Notes: a model not told the origin generated them from the letters alone. DNA of 64,000 nt from Undibacter mobilis (GCF_003367195.1 NZ_QRGO01000001.1:2404501-2468500); one strand, 5' to 3'; counted from the stretch's first letter, positions 35,967 to 44,565 are shown. Program-made: numbers and translations.

Positions 35967-35995
35967 TTGCCTTGCTGCGCCAGTGCGTCTAGGTA
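35967..35995 (+). promoter_or_regulatory. Predicted promoter of the thi operon
   Basis: TTGCCT (35967-35972) and TAGGTA (35990-35995) are 17 bases apart and lie immediately before the TPP aptamer, so transcription would start at about 36002 with the riboswitch at the very 5' end. Confidence 0.5.
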
Positions 35996-36005
35996 TCGTT
36001 CAGCG

Positions 36006-36101
36006 ATCTCGTGGGGTGTCCGGCAACGTGCCGGACTGAGAGGCCGGAAGTCTGGCCAACCCAACGAACCTGATCCGGGTCATGCCGGCGGAGGGAGAGA
36101 G
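36006..36101 (+). promoter_or_regulatory. TPP riboswitch (THI box)
   Basis: The conserved aptamer elements are present in order. These are GGGGTG at 36013-36018, a P3 hairpin with stem TCCGGC/GCCGGA, CTGAGA at 36036-36041, and then AACCTGATC, GGGT, CCGGCG and AGGGA from 36067 to 36096. ATCTC at 36006-36010 can pair with GAGA or GAGAT at 36097-36103 to close P1. The Shine-Dalgarno-like GGAGGGA (36090-36096) lies inside the aptamer's 3' strand and the ATG follows six bases later. Ligand binding should therefore hide the ribosome site of thiM. No separate terminator hairpin is seen, so translational control is likely. Confidence 0.93.
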
Positions 36102-36908
36102 ATGCAGGAACCGATAGCCCCACTGCGCCAGTTCACATCGCCTGCGGAGTTTGTCTCCGCGGTCGCGGCCGTGCTCGAGCGCGTGCGCACCAAGGCGCCG
36201 CGCGTCCACTGCATCACCAATTCTGTGGCGGAAAACTTCACCGCCAACGTCCTCCTCGCGTTGGGCGCCGTTCCCTCCATGACCTTGTCGCCGGTGGAGA
36301 TTGGCGCTTTTGTCGCCCGCGCCGATGCCTTGCTGGTCAATCTCGGCACGTTTGGCCGCGAGCGCCGCGAGGCGACCTCGATCGCGGTCGATACCGCGAA
36401 CCAGGGCGGGTTACCGTGGATTCTCGATCCCGTTTTTGTCGATCGCGCGCCGCCGCGGGCAACTTACGCACAGGATCTGCTGTTCCTCCGCCCCACGGCA
36501 ATGCGGCTGAACGCGGCCGAATTTGCGACGCTTGCCGGCGCCGGCGACCAACTCGCCGATCTGCGCGCCTATGCACGCGAGCGCGATATCGCGATCGGCC
36601 TGTCGGGCGCGCGAGACCTGATTGCCGACGGCCGGCGTGCGGTCACGCTCGCCAATGGCGATGCGATGATGGCGCGGATCACAGCGATGGGGTGCGCCGC
36701 TTCGGCAATGGTCGGGGCCTGTCTGGCCGTCGAGAAAGATGCATTTGTCGCGACTGCGGCGGCGCTGACGATTGTCGGTGTGGCCGGTGAAATGGCGGCG
36801 GAAACCGCGCGGGGCCCGGGCAGCTTCGCGGTGGCGATCCTCGACGCACTTTATTCCATCGATAGTGACACGCTCGCGGCACGGGCCCGCGTCACTGTGA
36901 CCGAGTAA
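36102..36908 (+). CDS. thiM: Hydroxyethylthiazole kinase
   Basis: The 268-residue ribokinase-like enzyme shows RVHCITNSVAENFTANVLLA, WILDPVFVDR, LRPTAMRLNAAE and AMGCAASAMVGA, with Cys198 in the position of the conserved ThiM cysteine. It phosphorylates 4-methyl-5-(2-hydroxyethyl)thiazole for thiamine salvage in the cytoplasm. ATG 36102 lies directly after the TPP riboswitch whose 3' strand carries its ribosome site. thiE follows after 22 bases. Confidence 0.93.
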   Translation: MQEPIAPLRQFTSPAEFVSAVAAVLERVRTKAPRVHCITNSVAENFTANVLLALGAVPSMTLSPVEIGAFVARADALLVNLGTFGRERREATSIAVDTANQGGLPWILDPVFVDRAPPRATYAQDLLFLRPTAMRLNAAEFATLAGAGDQLADLRAYARERDIAIGLSGARDLIADGRRAVTLANGDAMMARITAMGCAASAMVGACLAVEKDAFVATAAALTIVGVAGEMAAETARGPGSFAVAILDALYSIDSDTLAARARVTVTE

Positions 36909-36930
36909 CGATCTGCAAAGGTAGCGACCG

Positions 36931-37590
36931 ATGACGCTCGATCTTAGCCTCTATGCCCTTGTCGATCCGGCGGTTGCCGGCGGGCGTTCGCTGCCCGGCC
37001 TCGCGGCCCTGATTGCCGATAGCGCGACTTTGGTGCAGCTCCGCGACAAGCATGGTTCGACCCGTGTCATGATCGAGGAGGCGCGCGATGTCATGGCGGT
37101 GTTGCGGCCGCGCGGCGTGCCGCTCCTGATCAATGACCGTATTGATGTTGCGCTCGCTTCCGGGGCGCATGGCGTGCACATCGGCTGGGACGACATGGAT
37201 GCCGTTGATGCGCGCCGTCTTCTCGGCAAGGATGCGATTATTGGCTTGAGTATTAAAACGGCTGAGCAGGCGGCGGCCGCGCCGCTCGATCTGCTGAATT
37301 ACGTCGCCATCGGCGGCGTTTACGCGACAACGTCGAAGGACAATGCCTCGACCCCGATCGGCACCGATGGCTTGCGCGATCTCGGCGCCGTCATACGCGC
37401 CCGCAAGCCGGGCTATCCAATTTGTGCCATTGCCGGGATCACCGCCGATAATGCCGGCGAGGTGATTGCCGCCGGTGCCGATGGCGTCGCGGTGATCTCG
37501 GCGCTGTCGCTCGCGCTTGATCCGGCCGATGCGGCGCGGCGCTTGCGTGCCGCGGTTGACGGTGCGCTTGCCGGGCGGAGTGGGGCATGA
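36931..37590 (+). CDS. thiE: Thiamine-phosphate synthase
   Basis: The 219-residue TIM-barrel protein has [46 protein letters not shown] and [15 protein letters not shown], all typical of ThiE. It joins HMP-pyrophosphate and thiazole phosphate to thiamine phosphate. It overlaps thiD by four bases (ATGA at 37587). All three thi genes here are salvage or joining steps; no de novo thiazole or pyrimidine gene (thiC, thiG, thiO) is in the window. Confidence 0.93.
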   Translation: MTLDLSLYALVDPAVAGGRSLPGLAALIADSATLVQLRDKHGSTRVMIEEARDVMAVLRPRGVPLLINDRIDVALASGAHGVHIGWDDMDAVDARRLLGKDAIIGLSIKTAEQAAAAPLDLLNYVAIGGVYATTSKDNASTPIGTDGLRDLGAVIRARKPGYPICAIAGITADNAGEVIAAGADGVAVISALSLALDPADAARRLRAAVDGALAGRSGA

Positions 37591-38396
37591 CACCGGTCGC
37601 GCTGACCATCGCCGGTTCGGATTCCGGTGGTGGCGCCGGCATCCAGGCCGACCTCAAAGCCTTCGCGGCCAATGAGGTGTTCGGCACGTCGGTCATCACC
37701 GCACTGACGGCGCAGAACACGCAAGGCGTCTCGGCGATTCACGACGTGCCGTTGGTGTTCATAGCGGCGCAGATGGAGGCGGTGTTCGCCGACTTCGATG
37801 TGGCGGCGGTCAAGATCGGCATGCTGTCGCGCGCCGAGACCATCCGCATCGTCGCCGCCGAGCTGCGGCGCCGCAACGCGCGGCACATCGTGCTCGATCC
37901 GGTGATGGTCGCGACCTCCGGGGACCGGCTGCTGAGCGAGGACGCCGTCGCCGCGCTGCGCGGCGACCTGATGCCGCTCGCCGAGATCGTCACGCCCAAT
38001 CTGCACGAGGCCGCGGCGCTGACCGGCCGGCCGCTCGCGCGCAACGAGGCGGAGATGGAAGCGCAGGCGCGCGACATCTTCGCCTTCGGCCCGCGCTGGG
38101 TGCTGGTCAAGGGCGGTCACGGGGACAGCGCCGAAGCCGTCGATCTGCTGCTCGGCGGCGACGGCGCGGTGACGCGGCTGGGGGCGAGGCGCATCGACAC
38201 CCGGAATACCCACGGCACCGGGTGCACCTTGTCCTCCGCCATCGCCGCGAACCTCGCCAAGGGCATGGACCTGATCGCCGCCGTGCGCGCCGCCAAGGAT
38301 TACGTCACCGGCGCCATCGCCGCCGCCGACGCGCTCAAGGTCGGCCACGGCCACGGCCCGCTCAATCACTTCTACAAGTTCTGGAGACAGCCATGA
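37587..38396 (+). CDS. thiD: Hydroxymethylpyrimidine/phosphomethylpyrimidine kinase
   Basis: The 269-residue ribokinase-family protein has [17 protein letters not shown] at the N-terminus, [26 protein letters not shown], and [16 protein letters not shown]. It phosphorylates HMP to HMP-pyrophosphate. Its start overlaps the thiE stop and its stop overlaps the start of a TRAP binding-protein gene, both as ATGA. The tight coupling puts the TRAP gene under the same riboswitch-controlled transcript. Confidence 0.94.
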   Translation: MTPVALTIAGSDSGGGAGIQADLKAFAANEVFGTSVITALTAQNTQGVSAIHDVPLVFIAAQMEAVFADFDVAAVKIGMLSRAETIRIVAAELRRRNARHIVLDPVMVATSGDRLLSEDAVAALRGDLMPLAEIVTPNLHEAAALTGRPLARNEAEMEAQARDIFAFGPRWVLVKGGHGDSAEAVDLLLGGDGAVTRLGARRIDTRNTHGTGCTLSSAIAANLAKGMDLIAAVRAAKDYVTGAIAAADALKVGHGHGPLNHFYKFWRQP

Positions 38397-39472
38397 CGAC
38401 CCGCCGCCAGTTCACGCTCGCCGCCGCCACCGGCCTTGCCGCCACCGCCACGCTCGCCGCGCCGACCATCGCCCGCGCGCAGACGGTGAAGTGGCGCATG
38501 GTGACGTCATGGCCGAAGCGCTTGCCGGGCCCGGGCATGTCGGCCGAGCGCGTCGCCGAGCGCATCCGCACGCTGTCGAACGGGCGCCTCGACATCAGCG
38601 TCTCCGCCGCCGGCGAAATCGTCCCCGCCTTCGGCGTGCTCGAGGCGGTCGGCAACGGCGTCGCCGAGATCGGCCACACCGCTTCGTTCTACTGGCAGGG
38701 CAAGATGGCGGCCGCGCCCTTCTTCACCACGGTGCCGTTCGGCCTGACGCCGGCCGAGCACGTCGCCTGGATCGACGCCGGCGGCGGCCAGGCCTTGTGG
38801 GACGAGTTGTACAAGCCCTTCGGCGTCAAGCCGTTCATGGGCGGCAACACCGGCGTCTGCATGGGCGGCTGGTTCCGCCGCGAGATCAAGAGCCTTGCCG
38901 AACTGCGCGGGCTCAAGCTGCGCTCGCTCGGCTTAGGGGGCGAGGTCTATCGCCGGCTCGGGGCGACGCCGCAGACGACGTCGCCCGCCGAAATTCTCAC
39001 CAGCATCCAGTCCGGCGTCATCGACGGCGCCGAATTCGTCGGCCCCGGCACCGACATCGCGCTCGGGCTCTATCGCGCCGCGCCGTTCTATTACTATCCC
39101 GGCTTCAACAAGCCGAACGGCACCGGCGAGGCCATCGTGTCGCTGAAGGCGTGGGAGACGCTGGCGCCCGATCTCAAGGCCGTGGTCGCGCATGCCTGCG
39201 CCACCGAAGCCAGTTACGCGCTGGCGGAAATGGAGCGGCTCAATGCGCAGGCGCTCGGCGTGCTGATCAAGGAGCACAACGTCAAGCTGGCGCCGTTCCC
39301 GGCGGATGTCATCGCCGCGGCACGCCGCCAGGCCGACGATGTCGTCGCCGAACTCGGCGCGCGCGATGCGATCGCCGGCAAGATCCACGACTCCTACAAG
39401 GCGTTCCGCGACAGCGTCGCCGACTGGTCGCGCGTGTCGATCGAAGCGGTGCTGCGCGCGCGCGTGGGGTAG
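38393..39472 (+). CDS. TRAP transporter substrate-binding protein (DctP family), coupled to thiD
   Basis: The 359-residue periplasmic binding protein has a twin-arginine signal ([20 protein letters not shown], cleavage after ARA near residue 29). The mature part begins QTVKWRMVTSWPK and has VGNGVAEIGHTASFYWQGK and LGGEVYRRLGATPQT, the DctP/TakP group. That group often binds alpha-keto acids or other carboxylates as dimers. ATG 38393 overlaps the thiD stop. The DctQ and DctM membrane subunits are not encoded here, so this is an orphan binding protein. Being in a TPP-controlled operon it may bind a thiamine-related or keto-acid compound, which is inference. Confidence 0.9.
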   Translation: MTTRRQFTLAAATGLAATATLAAPTIARAQTVKWRMVTSWPKRLPGPGMSAERVAERIRTLSNGRLDISVSAAGEIVPAFGVLEAVGNGVAEIGHTASFYWQGKMAAAPFFTTVPFGLTPAEHVAWIDAGGGQALWDELYKPFGVKPFMGGNTGVCMGGWFRREIKSLAELRGLKLRSLGLGGEVYRRLGATPQTTSPAEILTSIQSGVIDGAEFVGPGTDIALGLYRAAPFYYYPGFNKPNGTGEAIVSLKAWETLAPDLKAVVAHACATEASYALAEMERLNAQALGVLIKEHNVKLAPFPADVIAAARRQADDVVAELGARDAIAGKIHDSYKAFRDSVADWSRVSIEAVLRARVG

Positions 39473-39912
39473 ATGAGTCTTTGTCAGTCCGGGGCACGCC
39501 GGCAGGCGTGAACCCGGAATCCAGCCGCATCGTTTTTCGTTGCTTGTCGGGTTCCGGATCGCCGCTGTGCGGCGTCCGGAATGACGAGGGCGCCGGCGAA
39601 TTCATCATTCATTAACGATGGAACTTTTGCGGCGTTGTTTATTCCGAATCGCCGCCGCATCGCCATGAACGGCCTTTTGCCGCGCGCTGCGCCGAACCGG
39701 CTTTAGAAAAAGCGCGATAAATACGGGCTTTTTGCGTTTAACCCGGCCTTAACCACAGATGGTCCATCTCTATTAACCATACGCACTGCTTCAAATGCGT
39801 ATGCGTGTTTCGCCGGCCCGGTGGCTGGCTCCCGTGGTGGCTCCTGCCAGCGCGGTCGTAAGGGGTTCGAGCGCCAGACCGATTTGCGGCTCTGGTCAAA
39901 AAGGAGATCAAC
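39473..39912. other. Intergenic gap before the outer-membrane protein gene
   Basis: 440 bases without a convincing gene. The first third is a palindromic repeat (separate entry). The rest is AT-richer and should hold the porin promoter. An 8-bp inverted repeat (CATACGCA at 39778-39785, TGCGTATG at 39796-39803) may be an operator or a 5'-UTR hairpin. AAGGAG precedes the ATG at 39913. Confidence 0.5.
39486..39590. repeat. REP-like palindromic intergenic repeat
   Basis: Two hairpins lie side by side: CACGCC-GGCA-GGCGTG (39495-39510) and a longer stem from TTCCGGA at 39552 to TCCGGAA at 39581 with inner CGCCG/CGGCG pairing. The phrases AACCCGGAATCCAG and GTCCGGAATGACGAG recall short palindromes common between genes in Hyphomicrobiales. 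Only one copy is in this window. Confidence 0.55.
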
Positions 39913-40584
39913 ATGAAGCGTCTATCGATGGCCATGACTGTCGGCCTGTTTGTTGCGGCGGCGGCAGCGCCGTCGTTTGCCGCTGACCTGCCGCGCCCGT
40001 CCTACAAGGCGCCGGTCTACGCCCCGGCCTACTACAACTGGACCGGCTTCTACGCCGGTATCAACGCCGGCTACGGCTTCGGTAAGTCCGACTGGTCGGG
40101 CGCCGGTGGCACCGGTTCGACCAAGCCGAAGGGCGCGCTGGCCGGCATCACGCTCGGCTACAACCTGCAGACCGGTTCGTGGGTCTGGGGTCTGGAAGCC
40201 GACTTCGACTACAGCTGGATGAAGGGTTCGGATTCGGCCGGCACCGGCGTTTGCACCGGCGCGGGCTGCGAAACCAAGATGACCTGGTTCGGCACCGGCC
40301 GCGGCCGTCTCGGCTACGCCGGCTGGGATCGCTGGCTGCCTTACGTGACCGGCGGTCTGGCCTACGGCAACATCAAGGCGACGCCGAACGTCGGCGGCGA
40401 CTGGTCGAAGACCAAGCTGGGCTGGACTGTCGGCGGCGGCGTCGAATACGCGCTGCTCGCCAACTGGACCACCAAGGTCGAATATCTCTACGCCGACCTC
40501 GGCACCGTCTCGGGCGGCACGCCGGGCAACGACGTGACCCTCAAGACGCACCTCGTTCGCGCCGGCCTGAACTACCGCTTCTAA
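39913..40584 (+). CDS. Outer-membrane beta-barrel protein (Omp25/Omp31-like)
   Basis: The 223-residue protein has a Sec signal peptide (cleavage after FAA near residue 24), a proline- and tyrosine-rich N-terminus (PSYKAPVYAPAYYNWTGFY) and eight-strand barrel patterning. It ends in the C-terminal aromatic GLNYRF that BAM recognises. YNWTGFYAGINAGYG is typical of the Hyphomicrobiales Omp25/31 group. It is probably an abundant structural barrel. It has a strong AAGGAG site and a strong terminator after it. Codon use is strongly biased to C- and G-ending codons, in line with high expression. Confidence 0.92.
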   Translation: MKRLSMAMTVGLFVAAAAAPSFAADLPRPSYKAPVYAPAYYNWTGFYAGINAGYGFGKSDWSGAGGTGSTKPKGALAGITLGYNLQTGSWVWGLEADFDYSWMKGSDSAGTGVCTGAGCETKMTWFGTGRGRLGYAGWDRWLPYVTGGLAYGNIKATPNVGGDWSKTKLGWTVGGGVEYALLANWTTKVEYLYADLGTVSGGTPGNDVTLKTHLVRAGLNYRF

Positions 40585-40621
40585 GTTTTCTGCAGCTTCG
40601 AGCGCAGAAAGCGCTCAAGCG

Positions 40622-40653
40622 AAAAGCCCGGGGGAAACCCCGGGCTTTTTTTT
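40622..40653 (+). terminator. Strong intrinsic terminator of the porin-like gene
   Basis: A 12-bp stem (AAAAGCCCGGGG / CCCCGGGCTTTT) closes a GAAA tetraloop and is followed by a run of eight Ts beginning at 40646. Confidence 0.92.
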
Positions 40654-40697
40654 GTTTGGGGGGAGGTCGGTGCGAGCCGTTCTCTGTATAAGAAAAT

Positions 40698-41150
40698 AGG
40701 GTGGCCGCTCTGGCCCGTCCGGTAAGCGCGCCATCGTCTCGCTTGTCGAGCGCGGCGGCGAGGTCCGTTCCTTCCATGTTGTCGTAGCCGATCAGACCAC
40801 GGTGCAGGCGATCATCTCGCAGAACATCGCCAAGGAAACGATGCACCGATGAAAGCCGCCGCTATCACGGCTCCATGCTCCACGGCCTGTCAGGCCACGA
40901 AACGGTCAAGCACTCCGCCAAGGAATATGTGCGCGGCATCGTTCACACGAACACCATTGAAGGCGTCTTTTCGATCTTCAAGCGCGGTATGCGCGGCAAC
41001 TATCAGCACTGTGCTGAAAAGAACCTGCACCGTTATCTCGCCGAATTTGATTTCCGGTATTTCACCCGCGCCATGACGGATGGGGAACGTGCGGCGCTCG
41101 CCGTTAAGTGCGGTGAAGGTAAGCGCCTCACGTATCGTCAACCTCACTAA
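40698..41150 (+). pseudogene. Broken IS1595 (ISXO2-like) transposase
   Basis: Two pieces of one transposase remain. From about 40701 to 40853 the frame reads GKRAIVSLVERGGEVRSFHV and ends at a stop near 40853. From 40875 a shifted frame reads HETVKHSAKEYVRG, then HTNTIEGVFSIFKRGMRG and LHRYLAEFDFRYF, and ends at 41150. These are the middle and C-terminal parts of the DDE domain of ISXO2-type transposases. The N-terminal zinc-ribbon part and the segment between the pieces are missing, and the break is a deletion plus a frame change. No terminal inverted repeats were recognised. It marks the left edge of an AT-richer accessory stretch. Confidence 0.85.
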
Positions 41151-41264
41151 GCCTGTTTTAAAACACGTAGCACAGCGGTTTATTCGCTGGCGAAATAAAC
41201 AAAAGACTCCGACGCTTCTCAAGGTTAGGATTGACCAGAAATGGACAACTAGCTGAGGGAAACA

Positions 41265-41540
41265 ATGGCCATTAAAGACGTCAAGATCGAAACGAGGCTT
41301 ACGACACTCGAATACATGCTGCAGCGCCTGTATCTGATAACATACGCTGCAAATGGAATGACAAGCGACCAGATAAAAGTTGGCCATGAAAATATGCGGC
41401 AAAAGCGCAGAACAGAACAGTGGCCGTCATCAGACCCGGCATTATCAGCATTTGTAGCCGGCGAGATTGAGGAAGCGTTTGACAACTTCTTGCTCGGTCT
41501 AGAGTCGATGCTGGAAAATCAGGGGCTATTGAAAAAATAG
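41265..41540 (+). CDS. Hypothetical protein, 91 aa
   Basis: I do not recognise this protein. It is largely helical (KIETRLTTLEYMLQRLYLIT, then EEAFDNFLLGLESMLENQ), with no signal peptide or membrane segment. GAGGGAAAC precedes the ATG. Its base composition is visibly more AT-rich than the surrounding chromosome, which suggests horizontal acquisition together with the next gene. It lies 114 bases after the transposase remnant and is co-directional with the next hypothetical gene. Confidence 0.65.
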   Translation: MAIKDVKIETRLTTLEYMLQRLYLITYAANGMTSDQIKVGHENMRQKRRTEQWPSSDPALSAFVAGEIEEAFDNFLLGLESMLENQGLLKK

Positions 41541-41722
41541 AATTATCATTCATGTGCTGCTCTTGGTCGCCGCCTTCTTGGCGCGCATCTTTTTTCGTTT
41601 TCCTAAAGAACGAGACTCGCCCTCCCGAGTCAGGATATCCTAGGGGGCGGGGAGCCGGCGAGCGCCCCACCTAATATTTTCTCCAGCCGCCGATCTGCAT
41701 CTTTCGACGATGGCTTTTTCAA

Positions 41723-42259
41723 ATGAAAAACTCCCAAGGACTCGCATTAAGAAACGAATACACAAGATTAGTCGGCCTATTTCAGGGTGCATGGGCATCC
41801 CTTGAACTAACAACAGACTACGCCATCGGCCAGTTTCTAAACGTAACTCACGAGCAATGCCACCTCATCACGGCAGGCATGATGTTCGGCAGGAAAAGTC
41901 GACTTCTGGCCGATCTCATCAAGCGAAGCGATCACCCTCAAAAGTCGAAGATTTTAGAGCCGTTTAACAAAATTAGAGGGATGAGCAAGAGAGACGTATT
42001 TGCTCACGGCTACATAAGAGGCGACGCCGAAAGCGTAACATTTTTAGAGCGGGCAGCGGGTGGGGAGTTTAAGGCCACAGAACACACATTCACTTTCATG
42101 GAATTCCAAATCCATGTTGCCACCATCGCAAAGCTGGCCACTGAATTCTATGAGGCCTTAGGCTGCACTAGGGAACAAGTTAGCGACTTCGCAAACGCAG
42201 CGTTGAGCCTCAACCGCAAATCGAAAAAATCGCCAGAAACGCCCAAATCCAGGGCGTGA
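41723..42259 (+). CDS. Hypothetical helical protein with HEPN-like R-x4-H motif, 178 aa
   Basis: The family was not recognised with certainty. The protein is all-helical by eye, with no signal peptide. In the second half it has KRDVFAHGYI, where R90 and H95 form an R-x4-H motif followed by Gly, the pattern of the HEPN superfamily (usually R-N-x3-H-G). Here Asp replaces the usual Asn. HEPN proteins are often RNases in toxin-antitoxin or phage-defence systems, but many are inactive. The gene is AT-rich relative to the genome. The upstream site is weak (TTTTTCAA before the ATG). The lysine-rich C-terminal tail may be flexible. Confidence 0.65.
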   Translation: MKNSQGLALRNEYTRLVGLFQGAWASLELTTDYAIGQFLNVTHEQCHLITAGMMFGRKSRLLADLIKRSDHPQKSKILEPFNKIRGMSKRDVFAHGYIRGDAESVTFLERAAGGEFKATEHTFTFMEFQIHVATIAKLATEFYEALGCTREQVSDFANAALSLNRKSKKSPETPKSRA

Positions 42260-42411
42260 TGATTGATTGCCTACCAATCGTTATAGGCATCCTCTAAAGC
42301 TGCAGAGACTTCATCGGGCGCGCCAATCCGATCCGCCGAAGCGGTTACGGATGCGACTTTTTCTGTATGTCGGCTCATGTGGTGCCAACTACGTAACTAA
42401 GAAAATAGTCC

Positions 42412-42440
42412 TTGACAGCGTGACGCTCCCCGGCTAGATA
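42412..42440 (+). promoter_or_regulatory. Predicted sigma-70 promoter of the terminase-like operon
   Basis: A consensus TTGACA (42412-42417) and TAGATA (42435-42440) are separated by 17 bases, about 90 bases before the start of the small-terminase-like gene. Confidence 0.6.
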
Positions 42441-42530
42441 TCCGGCACGCTGGCGGTCTGTGCCCGGTGAGCTTTGCTCCCGCGCCGGCCGCCTTTGTTT
42501 TTCAAACACAGCAGCCAACCGGAGTTCGCC

Positions 42531-43271
42531 ATGGCCAAACGCCGCCGTGCGGGCCGCCCTGTGTCTGCCGCCCGCGCAAAGACGCGTGCCTCAGCGCCCA
42601 GAAGTCCGCTCAAGCCCGCCGCCAAGCATATCATCACCGTGAAGCGCTTCGGGCGCCGCGCGCCGTCGCCGATGAATTTCACCGACAATCTGCTTGCCGA
42701 TGCGCGGCGCCGTTACGAAACGACGCTCGAGCCGCTCACCTGGATCGCGCAGGATCTCGATGTCTGCCGCACGACGCTCAGATCGTTCGCGGCAAGAAAC
42801 GGCTGGGTTCGCTTCAACGCGCCGCCGCTCGATATCAGTCCGGCGGCGCGGCTGGCGCAGCAGACCGACGCTTTCGTGAGGGCAACGCGGTCGCTCGCGC
42901 CGCCGCCGGCCGATCCTGCGCCGGATGGGCCGGAGGCGGCCGAATGGTTGCGCCGCGAGCTTCAGGCGCAAATCCGCGTCATCAAAGAACTGCGCGAGAA
43001 AGAGCGCGCCGAGTCGCTGACCGTGGAGGACGGGCTCAAGCTGGGGCGCATGCTGGTGCAGCTCACCGACACGTTCCTCAAACTCAATCATCACACCAGC
43101 GGCGTTTCGCGTCATGCCGGCGACATTGCCGACGACCTCGCCGACGACCTCCCGGAGGACATCGATGAATTCCGTATCGATCTTGCGCGCCGCATTGACG
43201 CCTTTGTCGCAAGCCGGCGCAACGCTGGCGATGGTGCGGGCGCTGCCGCCGCGCCTGCTGGCGGCGCTTGA
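42531..43271 (+). CDS. Putative small terminase subunit-like protein
   Basis: The 246-residue protein has a basic N-terminus (AKRRRAGRPVSAARAKTRAS) and a helix-turn-helix-like stretch (WIAQDLDVCRTTLRSFAARN followed by GWVRF). A long helical region comes next (ELQAQIRVIKELREKERAES) and an acidic then Ala/Gly-rich tail. The position directly before, and overlapping, a large terminase gene and the HTH point to a small terminase of the GTA/phage type that binds DNA at packaging start. This is inference; the sequence alone is not diagnostic. ATG 42531 has GGAG upstream. Base composition is again GC-rich. Confidence 0.7.
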   Translation: MAKRRRAGRPVSAARAKTRASAPRSPLKPAAKHIITVKRFGRRAPSPMNFTDNLLADARRRYETTLEPLTWIAQDLDVCRTTLRSFAARNGWVRFNAPPLDISPAARLAQQTDAFVRATRSLAPPPADPAPDGPEAAEWLRRELQAQIRVIKELREKERAESLTVEDGLKLGRMLVQLTDTFLKLNHHTSGVSRHAGDIADDLADDLPEDIDEFRIDLARRIDAFVASRRNAGDGAGAAAAPAGGA

Positions 43272-44565
43272 CCGCGACTTCATCACGCTCGCGCACGCGC
43301 ATCAGGAGCCGCCGCTTCACGCCAACAATGGCGGACCGTGGACCACCTGGCTGATGCTGGGCGGGCGCGGCGCCGGCAAGACGCGGCTCGGGGCCGAATG
43401 GGTGAGGGCGCAGGTGGCCGGCACGCCGCCTTATGCGCGACACCGCGCCGCCGCGATCGCGCTGGTCGGCGAGACCGAGCACGACGTGCGCGAGGTGATG
43501 ATCGAGGGGCCGTCCGGGCTGTTGCGGGCCTGCCCGCGCGGCGAGCGGCCGTCATGGACCGCGACGCGCCGCCGGCTGGAATGGCCGAGCGGCGCGGTGG
43601 CCTATGCCTTCTCCGCGGAAGACCCGGAGCAACTGCGCGGGCCGCAATTCGACGCCGCCTGGTGCGACGAACTCGCCAAGTGGAAGCACGCCGACGCGAC
43701 CTTCGACAATCTGCAGTTCGGCCTGCGGCTGGGGCCGCAGCCGCGCCAACTCGTCACCACGACGCCGAAGCCGATCGCGCTGCTCAAGCGCCTCGTCACC
43801 GACGCGCGCACCGCGGTGACGCGCGCTTCGACGCACGCCAACGCCGCGCATTTGTCGCCGGCCTTCATCGAGGCGGTGATCGGCCGCTATGCCGGCACGC
43901 GGCTGGGGCGGCAGGAGATCGACGGCGAGATCATCGAGGACCGCGCCGACGCGCTGTGGTCGCGCGCGGCGATCGAGGCGGCGCGGGTGGAGACGGCGCC
44001 GCCGCTGGTTCGCATTGTCGTCGGCGTCGATCCGCCGAGCTCGGCGCGGGCCGGCGCGGACGCCTGCGGCATCGTCGCGGCGGGCATCACCGAAGGCGGC
44101 ATCGTCTATGTGCTGGAGGATGCGACCGTGCAGGGCCTGCCGCCGGACGGCTGGGCGTTGCGCGCGGTGGCCTTGTATCGGCGGCTCCAGGCCGACGCCA
44201 TCGTCGCCGAGGTCAACATGGGCGGCGACATGGTGCGCGCGGTGCTGCAGCAGATCGACCGCGCCGTGCCGGTGAAGCAGGTGCATGCGACGCGCGGCAA
44301 GTATCTGCGCGCCGAACCCGTCGCGGCGATGTATGCGCAAGGCAAGGTGAAGCATGTCGGCGCGGCCTTCGCCGCGCTGGAAGACCAGATGTGCGACTTC
44401 GCAACCGGCGGCCTGCCGGGCGGCGCCTCGCCCGACCGCCTCGACGCGCTGGTGTGGGCGGTGACGGAGCTGACCAAGCACGGCGAGTGGGTGGGGCCGC
44501 GGATCAGGAGTCTGGGGAGCGACCGGCCACCCTTCGTGCCGTACTGGGCGCAGTGGGTGAGGTAG
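43165..44565 (+). CDS. Large terminase subunit / DNA-packaging protein (GTA-like)
   Basis: The 466-residue protein has the ATPase Walker A GGRGAGKTRLGAEW near residues 65-80 and Walker B FDAAWCDELAKW near 165. A TTTPKPIALLKRL coupling motif follows, and a C-terminal RNase-H-like nuclease domain starting VVGVDPPSSARAGADACGI. These are the parts of a headful or GTA-type large terminase. ATG 43165 is preceded by GGAGG at good spacing, giving a 107-base overlap with the small subunit gene; ATG 43231 is an alternative. No portal, protease or capsid gene follows. The next gene is convergent and AT-richer, so this is an isolated terminase pair. Confidence 0.88.
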   Translation: MNSVSILRAALTPLSQAGATLAMVRALPPRLLAALDRDFITLAHAHQEPPLHANNGGPWTTWLMLGGRGAGKTRLGAEWVRAQVAGTPPYARHRAAAIALVGETEHDVREVMIEGPSGLLRACPRGERPSWTATRRRLEWPSGAVAYAFSAEDPEQLRGPQFDAAWCDELAKWKHADATFDNLQFGLRLGPQPRQLVTTTPKPIALLKRLVTDARTAVTRASTHANAAHLSPAFIEAVIGRYAGTRLGRQEIDGEIIEDRADALWSRAAIEAARVETAPPLVRIVVGVDPPSSARAGADACGIVAAGITEGGIVYVLEDATVQGLPPDGWALRAVALYRRLQADAIVAEVNMGGDMVRAVLQQIDRAVPVKQVHATRGKYLRAEPVAAMYAQGKVKHVGAAFAALEDQMCDFATGGLPGGASPDRLDALVWAVTELTKHGEWVGPRIRSLGSDRPPFVPYWAQWVR

